From: Curtobacterium sp. MCPF17_052
GTDB lineage: Bacteria > Actinomycetota > Actinomycetes > Actinomycetales > Microbacteriaceae
NCBI RefSeq assembly: GCF_003234085.1
Contig: NZ_QKSD01000018.1
Span: forward strand, 1 to 37,147
Reading direction: 5' to 3'
DNA: 37,147 bases
A model generated the notes under the pieces. That model was given only the letters and a program-made list of their open reading frames with translations. It was not told the origin of the DNA and did no database searches. Positions 8,366 through 15,803 of this stretch are shown in pieces. The stretch's first letter is position 1. Every line of letters begins with the position of its first letter. The position numbers were made by a program, and so were the translations under genes.

Positions 8366-8992
8366 ATGAAGACGGCCGACACTCGACCGGGTCGGGTGGT
8401 GGGCGTCGTCCTCGCGGCCGGCGCCGGCACCCGGATGGGCCGTCCGAAGGCACTGGTGCGTCGATCGGACGGCCGACCGTGGGTCGACCTGGCGGTCGCG
8501 GCCCTGCTCGACGGCGGCTGCGATGCGGTCGTCGTCGTCGTCGGTGCCGCCAGCCGGGAGGCCCGTGCCCTGGTCCCCGAGCGGTCGGCGGTCCGCACCG
8601 TGGTCGCCACCGACTGGGAACGCGGGCCGTCCGCCTCGCTGCTGACCGGTCTGACGGCCGCGGCGGAGGACCCGGACGTCACCGCCGTGCTCGTCACGCT
8701 CGTGGACCTGCCGGGGCTGCCGGCGGGGGCGGTGCGTCGGGTGCTCGACGACCACGGTCGCGCGGCTGCGGACCGCGCGTCACTCCGACGGGCGGTGCAC
8801 GGCGGCCGGCCCGGGCACCCGGTGCTCATCGGGCGCGACCACTGGGACGCGCTCGGGGAGTCCCTCGGCGCCGCAGCCGGGGAGGACCGAGGAGCCGGGC
8901 ACTGGCTCCGGTCGGCCGGCACGCAGCCGGTGGAGTGCAGCGACCTCTGGGACGGTGCCGACCAGGACCGCCCGGGGGTGGGCGTCACCTGA
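8366..8992 (+). CDS. MobA-like molybdenum cofactor nucleotidyltransferase
   Basis: NTP-transferase of the MobA/MocA family, 208 residues. The N-terminal nucleotide-binding signature LAAGAGTRMGRPKAL spans residues 16-30, followed by a metal-binding Asp in VTLVDLPGLP. MocA proteins attach CMP to molybdopterin to make the cytosine-dinucleotide cofactor used by many xanthine oxidase family enzymes. Its place at the end of the urate operon, across from a xanthine dehydrogenase and its XdhC, supports that role. The start is ATG with GAGGG upstream. MobA (GMP transfer) cannot be excluded from sequence alone. Confidence 0.85.
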   Translation: MKTADTRPGRVVGVVLAAGAGTRMGRPKALVRRSDGRPWVDLAVAALLDGGCDAVVVVVGAASREARALVPERSAVRTVVATDWERGPSASLLTGLTAAAEDPDVTAVLVTLVDLPGLPAGAVRRVLDDHGRAAADRASLRRAVHGGRPGHPVLIGRDHWDALGESLGAAAGEDRGAGHWLRSAGTQPVECSDLWDGADQDRPGVGVT

Positions 8993-9002
8993 CCCGGACA
9001 TG

Positions 9003-9040
9003 ACGGTAGGCCCGTGGCGGACTCGCCACGGGCCTACCGT
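9003..9040. terminator. Bidirectional hairpin terminator
   Basis: A perfect 17-bp stem (9003-9019 with 9024-9040) and a four-base loop GACT. It sits between convergent genes: the nucleotidyltransferase ending at 8992 and the ene-reductase ending at 9051. There is no T run, as is common for actinobacterial terminators. Confidence 0.85.
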
Positions 9041-9050
9041 CCGGTGTGGA

Positions 9051-10178
9051 CTACGCTACCGTCGCGCGCGCCTCGGCGAGGGTCGGGTAGTCGGTGTAGC
9101 CCTCGCCGGTCTGGCCGTAGAACAGCTCGGGCCGTGGCTGGTTGAGCTCGGCGTCCTGCTCCCAGCGCTCCGCGAGGTCCGGGTTGGCGATCGCGGGGCG
9201 GCCGACGGCGATGGCGTCGGCGACGTCGCCCTCGACGACGGCGATGGCCTCGTCGCGGTCGGTCATCACGCTGAAGCCCGAGTTGACGACGAACGGCGCC
9301 CCCGCGGTGCGGCGGATGCCCTGCACGAGGTCACCGGCCGGCTCGGCGTGCAGGACGTCGATGAAGGCCAGGCCGAGCGGCGCCAGGCCCTCGGCGACCG
9401 CCGTGTAGACGGCGCGCACGTCGGCGGCGTCGTCCTCGATGACGCCCTGGATGCCGTGCTCGGGCGACAGTCGGATGCCGGTGCGGTCCGCGCCGACGGC
9501 CGCGGCGACGGCGGTGACGACCTCGACGGCGAAGCGAGCGCGGTTCTCCGGCGAGCCGCCGTACTGGTCCGTGCGGGTGTTCGAGTGGCGCGACATGAAC
9601 TCGTGCACCAGGTAGCCGTTCGCGCCGTGCACCTCGACGCCGTCGATGCCCGCGGCGATCGCGTTGCGGGCCGCCTGGACGAAGCCCTGGACTGCCTCGG
9701 CGACCTCGTCGGTGGTCAGCTCGTGGGGGACCGGCATGTCGGCCTTCGAGCCGTCGGCCAGGTGCGTCTGACCGGGGGCGGCGACGGCGCTCGGGCCGAC
9801 GATCCGCGGGGTCTGGGAGATCGAGGGGTGCGAGACACGACCACCGTGCATGAGCTGCATGACGATCGTGCCGCCGCGCTCGTGGACGGCGTCGGCGACG
9901 CGGCGCCAGCCGGCGATCTGCTCGTCGGTCTCGATGCCGGGCTGTCCGGGGTAGGAGCGGCCCTCCTGCACGGGCCAGGTGCCCTCGGTGATGATCATGC
10001 CGAGCGTCGCACGCTGCGCGTAGTGCTCGACGAGCAGGTCGTTCGGGACCCCGTGCTCACCGGCGCGGGTGCGGGTGAGCGGGGCCATGACGATGCGGTT
10101 GCTGAGTCGGAGGGCGCCGAGCGCGGTGGGTTCGAAGAGCTTCACGTCGAGCGGCAACGTCGAGCGCGTGTTGCACAT
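9051..10178 (-). CDS. Old Yellow Enzyme family ene-reductase
   Basis: FMN-dependent alkene reductase of the Old Yellow Enzyme/NemA class, up to 375 residues. Motifs in order are NRIVMAPLTR at the N-terminus, QLMHGGRVSHP mid-protein, and HGANGYLVHEFMSRHSN, followed by TDQYGGS. These are the FMN-binding and substrate-binding elements of the classical family. It reduces activated C=C bonds of enones, nitro-alkenes or nitroaromatics with NAD(P)H. Start uncertain: ATG at 10178 gives an extra MCNTRSTLPLD, while a GTG at 10145 begins directly with VKLFEPTALG, the usual N-terminus. It lies 22 bases downstream of the small Cys protein and probably in one transcript with the MarR gene. Confidence 0.93.
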   Translation of the reverse strand: MCNTRSTLPLDVKLFEPTALGALRLSNRIVMAPLTRTRAGEHGVPNDLLVEHYAQRATLGMIITEGTWPVQEGRSYPGQPGIETDEQIAGWRRVADAVHERGGTIVMQLMHGGRVSHPSISQTPRIVGPSAVAAPGQTHLADGSKADMPVPHELTTDEVAEAVQGFVQAARNAIAAGIDGVEVHGANGYLVHEFMSRHSNTRTDQYGGSPENRARFAVEVVTAVAAAVGADRTGIRLSPEHGIQGVIEDDAADVRAVYTAVAEGLAPLGLAFIDVLHAEPAGDLVQGIRRTAGAPFVVNSGFSVMTDRDEAIAVVEGDVADAIAVGRPAIANPDLAERWEQDAELNQPRPELFYGQTGEGYTDYPTLAEARATVA

Positions 10179-10200
10179 TCCGACTTCGGCGGAAGGACGG

Positions 10201-10413
10201 TCAGGGGCGCGGGCACACCAGCGTGGAGGAGCGGACCTGACCCTCGGGGCGGATCACGGTGTGCAGGGACAGCGGCTGGTGGCAGATCGGGCAGCCGCGG
10301 TCGATCGTGCGGTCGTCGAGGCCCTCGGGGTGACCCGCACCGATCTGCGACGGACCCATCTTGTCGATGAGTGTCGTGTTCCAGCGCCCGTACCAGTCTG
10401 CGAAACGTCCCAT
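10201..10413 (-). CDS. Small Cys-rich protein, possible zinc ribbon
   Basis: A 70-residue protein with CPICHQP (Cys41, Cys44, His45), His51 and a C-terminal VCP (Cys67), looking like a single small metal-binding knuckle. The N-terminus is aromatic and basic (FADWYGRWN). The ATG at 10413 has a GGAAGG ribosome binding site. A plausible -10 (TACACT on the minus strand) lies in the 50 bases between it and the MarR gene, so it may have its own promoter. The spacing of the putative ligands resembles half of a zinc ribbon. I cannot name a function. Confidence 0.75.
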   Translation of the reverse strand: MGRFADWYGRWNTTLIDKMGPSQIGAGHPEGLDDRTIDRGCPICHQPLSLHTVIRPEGQVRSSTLVCPRP

Positions 10414-10463
10414 GACGACCCTTCCGTTCGTGCCCTGATCGTTAGTGTACTCGCCGTCCGCGA

Positions 10464-10907
10464 TCAGGCGTGGTCGACGACCTCGAGCAGGGCCGTCAGC
10501 TCGTCCTTGAGGGCCTCGAGTCGCGCGACCGGCCACCCGAGTCGTGCGGCCACCGCGACCGGGACCGTCTCGGCACGGTCCCGCAGCGACCGTCCGGCGG
10601 TCGTCAGGGACACCGCGAGCTGTCGCTCGTCCTCGGTGCTCCGGCTGCGGCGGACGTACCCGGAGGCCTCCAGGCGCTTGAGCAGCGGGCTGAGCGTCGC
10701 CGACTCGAGCCGGAGTTCGCCGGCGATCTCGCGGACCGAGCGCGGGTCGCGCTCCCAGAGGGCGAGCATCACGAGGTACTGCGGGTGCGTCAGACCCAAC
10801 GGTTCGAGGAACTCCCGGTAGAGCCCGACCACGCTGCGACTCGTGGCGACGAGGGCGAAGCAGAGCTGCCGGTCGAGGGAGAGCGGGTCGGTCGCGGTCT
10901 GGAGCAT
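10464..10907 (-). CDS. OhrR-like MarR-family regulator
   Basis: A 147-residue winged-helix repressor. The N-terminus LDRQLCFAL with Cys16, then LGLTHPQYLVMLALWE, matches the OhrR branch of MarR proteins, in which this Cys senses organic peroxides. The wing region SRSTEDERQLAVSLT is typical. I chose the ATG at 10907, where the OhrR-like sequence begins; GGTGGGG lies just upstream. No ohr peroxidase is encoded nearby. The downstream genes are a small Cys protein and an ene-reductase, so the inducer could be an electrophile or peroxide. Two palindromes with a common core lie 49-111 bases upstream and are likely its operators. Confidence 0.9.
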   Translation of the reverse strand: MLQTATDPLSLDRQLCFALVATSRSVVGLYREFLEPLGLTHPQYLVMLALWERDPRSVREIAGELRLESATLSPLLKRLEASGYVRRSRSTEDERQLAVSLTTAGRSLRDRAETVPVAVAARLGWPVARLEALKDELTALLEVVDHA

Positions 10908-10955
10908 CGCCCCACCGTACCCTTCGTGCACGAACTGGTCGCGATCCGGGCTGCG

Positions 10956-10969
10956 GAACACCGGTGTTC
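10956..10969. promoter_or_regulatory. 14-bp palindrome upstream of MarR gene
   Basis: The sequence GAACACCGGTGTTC is perfectly self-complementary. It shares the core ACACCGGTGT with a second palindrome centred exactly 50 bases away. Both lie between the MMPL-gene terminator and the OhrR-like gene. Likely an operator for that regulator, by position and symmetry. Confidence 0.6.
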
Positions 10970-11006
10970 GTCTGTTGCGCCGCGTATCTGCGCGATGTGC
11001 CCGACG

Positions 11007-11018
11007 GACACCGGTGTC
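11007..11018. promoter_or_regulatory. 12-bp palindrome, second candidate operator
   Basis: The sequence GACACCGGTGTC is perfectly self-complementary and contains the same ACACCGGTGT core as 10956-10969. The centre-to-centre distance of 50 bases puts both on nearly the same face of the helix. Confidence 0.55.
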
Positions 11019-11042
11019 GTGCCGGGGTGGACGACGGACGCC

Positions 11043-11079
11043 AGGCCCGGTGCCGGTCTCGTGGACCGGCACCGGGCCT
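11043..11079 (-). terminator. Hairpin terminator after MMPL gene
   Basis: A 15-bp perfect stem (11043-11057 with 11065-11079) and a seven-base loop. It begins 21 bases beyond the stop of the leftward MMPL gene and insulates the OhrR-like gene from read-through. Confidence 0.8.
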
Positions 11080-11099
11080 CCCGCCGGTGACGCTGGTGC

Positions 11100-13799
11100 C
11101 TACGCGCGGTGCGACGGCGAGTGACCCGAGTCGTGGGTCGGCGCGTCCGGCTCCGCCGGGGCGGCGTGCGACCCGTGGTGGGCGCCGCCGTCGTCCGTCG
11201 GGGCAGACGACCCGTGCTGCGTCGCCGGCTGCATGCGCTCGAGCTTGGCGCCCTCGACGTCGACGTCCGGCAGGATCCGGTCGAGCCACTTCGGGATCCA
11301 CCAGGCGCTCTTGCCGAGCAGGTGCATCACGGCCGGGATGAGCAGCATGCGGACCACGAACGCGTCGAGCAGGACACCGAACGCCAGGCCGAAGCCGATC
11401 GGCTTGATGGTCGACGACTCCGAGAAGATGAACCCGGCGAAGACCGAGATCATGATGATCGCGGCCGCCGTGACCACCGCGCGGCCGGCGTGCAGACCGC
11501 GCTGGACCGCGACCTTCGCGCTGGCGCCGTGCGCGTACGCCTCACGCATGCCGGAGACCAGGAACAGCTGGTAGTCCATCGCGAGACCGAACAGGATGCC
11601 GATCTCGATGATGGGCAGGAAGCTCAGGATCGGTGCCGGGTCGTGCACACCGAACACGCTGCCGAGCCAGCCGAACTGGTAGATGGCGGTCAAACCACCG
11701 AACGAGGCGAGCACCGACAGGATGAACCCCGCGGTCGCCGTGATCGGGACCAGGAAGGACCGGAACACGATGATCAGGATGATCAGCGACAGTCCGACCA
11801 CGACCGCCAGGTAGAGCGGCAGCACGTTCGCGAGCTTCTCGGACACGTCGATGTTGGCGCTGGCGTTGCCGGCGACGCCGAGCTCCACCTTCCCGTCGTC
11901 GGTCGAGACACTCTGGGTGCGGAGGTCCTTGACGAGCTCCTCGGTGGAGACGCTGTCCGGACCGCCGTCCGGCTTCACCTGGAAGGCGATGATCGTGCGG
12001 TCCTTCGACGCACCGATCGGCAGGACCGCGTCGACGTCCCCGTTCTTCGCGAGCGCCTGGCCGATGGTGACCTCGGTGCCGGTCACGTCGTCCTCGCTGA
12101 TCGCCTTCGGCAGGGTGGCGACGACGAGCAGCGGTCCGTTCTGGCCGGCGCCGAACTCCTTCTCGAGTGTCTTGTACGCCTTGTACTGGCTGGACTCGAC
12201 GGCCTCGGACGATCCCGAGGGCAGGCCGAGGCGCATCTGCGTCGCGGGCAGTGCGATCGTGCCGAGGACGGCGACGCCCGCGACCAGGGTGATCACGGCA
12301 CGCCAGGTCGACATCGGCTTGTTCGGCACCTGGACCGAGCCGGTGTGGCCGATCTGCTGACGCTCCTTCTTCCGGAGGATCCGGAAGCCGAGCAGCGACA
12401 GCAGCGCCGGCGTGAACGAGGTCGCGATGAGGATCGCGAACAGGACCGCGACCGCACCGACCGTGCCCATCAGGCCGAGGAACGGGATGCCGGTGATGTT
12501 CAGCGCGAGCAGCGCGACGATGACCGTCGTGCCCGCGAAGACCACCGCGTTGCCGGAGGTGCCGTTCGCGAGCCCGATCGACTCGTGCACGCCCATGCCC
12601 TGCTTCAGCTGGGTCCGGTGGCGGTTGAGGATGAACAGCGAGTAGTCGATACCGACCGCCAAGCCGAGCATCACCCCGAGCACCGGCGTGACCGAGATGA
12701 ACTCGACCAGGTCGGAGAAGGACAGTGAGGCGAGGGTCGCGACGCCGACACCGAGCACGGCGCTGAGCAGCGGGATCGCGGCACCGATGACCGTGCGGAG
12801 CATGAGGAACAGCACGAGGGCGGCGATGATGACGCCGATGATCTCGCCCGGTCCGAGGATCGAGGGCACGCCCTGCGCGATGTCGTTCGACACGAAGACG
12901 TCGACGCCGCTGATCTTCGCGGCATCGGCACGGTCCGAGATCTCCTGCTTGGTGGTCTGTGGCACCTCGTAGGTCGACTTCGTGAACTGCACCGTGCCGA
13001 TGGCGGCGGAGTCGTTCGACGAGACGAACCGGATGTCCTTCGACAGGTCGAGCAGGTCGGAGCCCTGTTCGAGGTCGCGTTCGTTGTCCTCGAGCTTCTG
13101 CGTGTTCTGGTCGATGGTCTTCTGCGCGTCGGTGATCTGCTGCTCACCCGCGGTCAGCTGCTGCTTCTGGGCGTCGATCTGCGCCTGCGCCTGCGTGAGC
13201 TGCTGCTGACCGGCCTGCGCCTGTGCCTGTGCTGCGGCGCTGGCGGCCGCGGCGGCTCCGGCGGCCTGCGCCTGGGCCTGTGCCTGCGCCTTCTGCGCGT
13301 CCAATTGGGCCTGGGCGTCCGCGATCTGCTGCTGGCCGGACTCGAGCTGGGCCTTCTGGGCGTCGAGCTCCTTCTGCCCGTCCTCCAACTGCTGACGGCC
13401 GTCCGCGATCTCCTTGCGACCGTCGACGATCTTCTGCCGCTGGTCGTCGAGCCGCTGCTGGGTGGCGAACCCGTCGGTGGTGCCCTTGACGCCGGGCAGG
13501 TCCTCGAGGTCGGTGAGGAACGACTTGACCTTATCCTGCTGGCTGTCGGTGAAGGCCTTGCCGTCGGTCGTCTGGAAGACCAGCGTGCCGTTGCCGCCGT
13601 TCGCGCTCGGGAACTTGTCGGCCAGCTCGTCCTGTACCTGGCTGGTCTTCGTGCCGGGGATCGTGATCGAGGACGAGATGGTGCCCGAGAACAGGCTGAA
13701 GGTGACACCGGCGATCGCCATGAGGACGATCCAGGCGATGATCACCGTCCAGTGTCGGCGGGCCGCGAAGCGACCGAGGCGGTAGAGGAGACCGGCCAT
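11100..13799 (-). CDS. MMPL/RND-family membrane exporter with coiled-coil insert
   Basis: An 899-residue membrane protein of the MMPL branch of RND transporters, with two membrane halves and large loops facing outward. The N-terminus has a membrane helix near residues 19-41. Between about residues 108 and 240 lies a long Gln/Ala/Asp heptad-rich coiled coil, including almost pure Gln-Ala stretches. A multi-helix block follows (VLFLMLRTVIGAAIPLLSAV and after), then a second domain and helices, and a His-rich acidic tail. The family exports lipids, drugs or siderophores by proton motive force; the substrate is unknown here. A TetR gene lies 79 bases upstream in the same direction and probably controls it. 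AAAGGAA precedes the ATG. Confidence 0.92.
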   Translation of the reverse strand: MAGLLYRLGRFAARRHWTVIIAWIVLMAIAGVTFSLFSGTISSSITIPGTKTSQVQDELADKFPSANGGNGTLVFQTTDGKAFTDSQQDKVKSFLTDLEDLPGVKGTTDGFATQQRLDDQRQKIVDGRKEIADGRQQLEDGQKELDAQKAQLESGQQQIADAQAQLDAQKAQAQAQAQAAGAAAAASAAAQAQAQAGQQQLTQAQAQIDAQKQQLTAGEQQITDAQKTIDQNTQKLEDNERDLEQGSDLLDLSKDIRFVSSNDSAAIGTVQFTKSTYEVPQTTKQEISDRADAAKISGVDVFVSNDIAQGVPSILGPGEIIGVIIAALVLFLMLRTVIGAAIPLLSAVLGVGVATLASLSFSDLVEFISVTPVLGVMLGLAVGIDYSLFILNRHRTQLKQGMGVHESIGLANGTSGNAVVFAGTTVIVALLALNITGIPFLGLMGTVGAVAVLFAILIATSFTPALLSLLGFRILRKKERQQIGHTGSVQVPNKPMSTWRAVITLVAGVAVLGTIALPATQMRLGLPSGSSEAVESSQYKAYKTLEKEFGAGQNGPLLVVATLPKAISEDDVTGTEVTIGQALAKNGDVDAVLPIGASKDRTIIAFQVKPDGGPDSVSTEELVKDLRTQSVSTDDGKVELGVAGNASANIDVSEKLANVLPLYLAVVVGLSLIILIIVFRSFLVPITATAGFILSVLASFGGLTAIYQFGWLGSVFGVHDPAPILSFLPIIEIGILFGLAMDYQLFLVSGMREAYAHGASAKVAVQRGLHAGRAVVTAAAIIMISVFAGFIFSESSTIKPIGFGLAFGVLLDAFVVRMLLIPAVMHLLGKSAWWIPKWLDRILPDVDVEGAKLERMQPATQHGSSAPTDDGGAHHGSHAAPAEPDAPTHDSGHSPSHRA

Positions 13800-13878
13800 G
13801 CTGGGCCCCGTTCCTTTCGTCGTGGGTGTGCTGTCGAACGGGGTGCGCCGGTGGACCCCTGGGAGGACGTCGGTGTGG

Positions 13879-14511
13879 TCAGTGGTCGGGCAGGTACCCG
13901 CTGCGGACGCTGTGCACGAGCCGTCCGAGCAGGGCGTCCCAGCCGTCCCGGGCCTGTTCGTCCAGGCGGGGGCCGGTGGTCACCAACCAGTGCTCGGCGA
14001 TGACGACGATGCCGCTCATCAACGAGTCCACCAGGAGTGCGGTGTCCAGGGCATCAGCTGCGGGGTGCCGTCGGGCCACCTCGCTCCGGAGGCGCCCGGT
14101 GACCCGGGCGAACGCGGTCTGTGTGAGGGCGGCCGCCTTCGGGTCGTCCTCCTCCGGCTCGCCGAGGATCCGGTGCAGCCGGACGATGGCGCCGGCGAGG
14201 TCGGTACCGCGGGCGGCGGACTCGAGTTCGTCGAACATCGCTGCGCGTGAGCCGTCGCCCATCGGGGTGTTCGCGATCTCGGCGAGGAACCGGTCGATGA
14301 TCACCGACAGGGCTTCCTCGCACACGGACAGGCGGATCTCGTCGAGCGAGGCGAAGTGGTTGAAGACCGTGCGGCGGGCGACGTCGGCGCGGGCCGCGAG
14401 CTCGTCGACGCTGAACTCCCCGCGCTCCTCGATCAGATCGCGGGCAGCCTGCAGGATCGCTTCCCGATGTCGCGCCTTGAGGGCAGCACGGCGGTCGGGT
14501 GAGAGGGTCAC
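13879..14511 (-). CDS. TetR-family repressor
   Basis: A 210-residue TetR regulator. The N-terminal helix-turn-helix spans roughly residues 15-60, with the typical FSVDELAARADVARRTVFNHF recognition region. The C-terminal ligand domain is all helical. It starts at a GTG, with the next gene in the same direction being the MMPL exporter 79 bases downstream. The two are likely one transcript, and the ligand is probably a substrate of the exporter. Three TGCA half-sites 15-35 bases upstream of the start are a good candidate for autoregulation. Confidence 0.92.
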   Translation of the reverse strand: MTLSPDRRAALKARHREAILQAARDLIEERGEFSVDELAARADVARRTVFNHFASLDEIRLSVCEEALSVIIDRFLAEIANTPMGDGSRAAMFDELESAARGTDLAGAIVRLHRILGEPEEDDPKAAALTQTAFARVTGRLRSEVARRHPAADALDTALLVDSLMSGIVVIAEHWLVTTGPRLDEQARDGWDALLGRLVHSVRSGYLPDH

Positions 14512-14524
14512 GAGAAGACACTAG

Positions 14525-14548
14525 GTGCAACGATGCACTCGGTGCATC
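14525..14548. promoter_or_regulatory. Candidate TetR operator, overlapping inverted repeats
   Basis: Two perfect inverted repeats share a half-site: GTGCA-N4-TGCAC at 14525-14538 and GATGCA-N5-TGCATC at 14532-14548. They sit 14-37 bases upstream of the tetR start, where its promoter is expected. Symmetry and position are seen; binding is inferred. Confidence 0.6.
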
Positions 14549-14759
14549 CAGACCGGGGTGATCCACAGGTTCGACCCTCGATGGCCGAGCACGAGGCTGG
14601 CCGAGGCGTGGATCAGAACACATGATCGCGGATCCGTCCACCCCCTGGTCGGGGGCGTGTGGATCCGTACCCTGGAACAGCTGGCCCAGCCCCCGTCAGC
14701 CACATCGAGCACCGCTGACTCCGGTTCGATGCGCACCACACAGCCTCAGGAAGGCACCC

Positions 14760-14948
14760 GTGTTCCAAGTCGACAGTTCCCATCTCGCCCCTGCTCCCGT
14801 CTCCGACCGCTCGCTCGGTCTCCCGGAGTGGTCCGCGGGCCTCCACGTCCGGCGCCTCCGCTCCTCGCCCTTGGCACAGGACCTGGGCGAGTCCTGCTTC
14901 CGCGGAGTGGGCGGGTACCACCCGCCGGCGCTCCGAGAGGTGGCGTAA
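14760..14948 (+). CDS. Possible small protein, 62 residues
   Basis: A short open frame from a GTG with a strong AGGAAGG ribosome binding site five bases upstream. The product is rich in Leu, Ser, Arg and Pro, has one Cys and no membrane segment. About 85% of third codon positions are G or C, compatible with coding in this genome but not decisive. The stop (TAA) lies two bases before the ATG of the next small frame, whose ribosome binding site falls inside this one. That is the layout of translational coupling or of a leader peptide. I recognise no family. Confidence 0.35.
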   Translation: MFQVDSSHLAPAPVSDRSLGLPEWSAGLHVRRLRSSPLAQDLGESCFRGVGGYHPPALREVA

Positions 14949-14950
14949 CC

Positions 14951-15118
14951 ATGGGGCGGAACTCGATCAGCGCGCGATCGACCGGGACCCAGTGGTTGCT
15001 GTCGGTCGGGACGACGCCGTTGCTCCGCGTCGACACCCGTGCGGAAGCCGAGGAGTCGGGCCGACGACTCGCCGAGGTCCTGGGGATCGGGTTCGAGACG
15101 ACCGGCGGGCTGGACTGA
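14951..15118 (+). CDS. Small hypothetical protein, 55 residues
   Basis: An open frame from ATG with GAGAGG upstream. It encodes a small protein with a beta-like start (TQWLLSVGTTPLLRVD) and an amphipathic helix (RAEAEESGRRLAEVLGIGF), which looks like a real compact alpha/beta fold. No family recognised and no Cys pair or signal peptide. It ends 14 bases from the convergent MarR gene with no terminator between them. It may be co-expressed with the 62-residue frame just upstream. Confidence 0.5.
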   Translation: MGRNSISARSTGTQWLLSVGTTPLLRVDTRAEAEESGRRLAEVLGIGFETTGGLD

Positions 15119-15132
15119 GCACCTGCTCGGGC

Positions 15133-15660
15133 TCAGACGGGCGGGAGCGTCGCCGTACCCGGCGTGTTCTCCCGACGGAGTGCATCGGCGAGACGTGCGG
15201 CGAAGCGCCCGACGACCGCGGCTTCGTCGTCGCTGAGTTCGTCGATCACCGCCGTGACGGGCGTGTGGATGTGCCCGTAGGCCCTCGCGAGGTCCTCGCT
15301 CGCCGCCACGGTCGGGACGAGCACCACGCGCCGGCGGTCATGGACATGGGGGCGGCGCTCGACGCGGCCGTCCCGGAAGAGGCGGTCCACGAGCTTCGTG
15401 ACCCCGGCCGTGGACAGGCGGAGTCTGAGCGCGAGGTCCGTCGGGCTGAGGAACCGCTCGACCCGGCCGGCGTCCACGAGGTGCATCAGTGCCAACGCGT
15501 CGATCGGACGCATCTGCAGTGCCCGGAGTGCGCCTTCGTCGGCGTCGTGGATGCTGTCGCTCAGCGACTGCAGACTCGCGAGCGCTGCCGCACCGGCAGC
15601 GGTCCGTGGCTGCGCGGCGTAGAGGTGCTGCGAACTGCTGGTCCTGTCGTCGGTACCCAT
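15133..15660 (-). CDS. MarR-family regulator
   Basis: A 175-residue winged-helix regulator. The core DNA-binding segment LSPTDLALRLRLSTAGVTKLVDRL and the wing RRPHVHDRRRVVLVPT lie near residues 70-115. I chose the ATG at 15660; a GTG at 15666 would add two residues. It is divergent from a small membrane protein whose gene starts 144 bases away. An 11-bp inverted repeat in the shared region may be its operator. The ligand is unknown. Confidence 0.88.
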   Translation of the reverse strand: MGTDDRTSSSQHLYAAQPRTAAGAAALASLQSLSDSIHDADEGALRALQMRPIDALALMHLVDAGRVERFLSPTDLALRLRLSTAGVTKLVDRLFRDGRVERRPHVHDRRRVVLVPTVAASEDLARAYGHIHTPVTAVIDELSDDEAAVVGRFAARLADALRRENTPGTATLPPV

Positions 15661-15693
15661 CGGCACACCGCCCTCGTCGTTCCGTCGATGCTC

Positions 15694-15780
15694 CCACCGG
15701 ACCCTGGGAAGTGAAACTGGGTAAGTAATCAGCGACGCGAGACAAGTGTCGACCGCAACGATGCCGCCGGGGTCCGGTGG
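15694..15780. promoter_or_regulatory. Divergent promoter region with 11-bp inverted repeat
   Basis: CCACCGGACCC at 15694-15704 and its exact complement GGGTCCGGTGG at 15770-15780 are separated by 65 bases, between the MarR gene and the membrane-protein gene. The enclosed stretch is relatively AT-rich (GTAAGTAAT near 15721) and probably holds the promoters. The arms could be paired regulator sites or form a hairpin in the leader RNA. Confidence 0.45.
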
Positions 15781-15803
15781 CACAGAATGTGAAGGAGACA
15801 CCC

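Noticed and set aside
14560..14700. Hairpin-like repeats with two GGATCC sites
   Set aside because: The CCCCC/GGGGG pairing is short and the flanks do not extend it; no terminator or element pattern is convincing.
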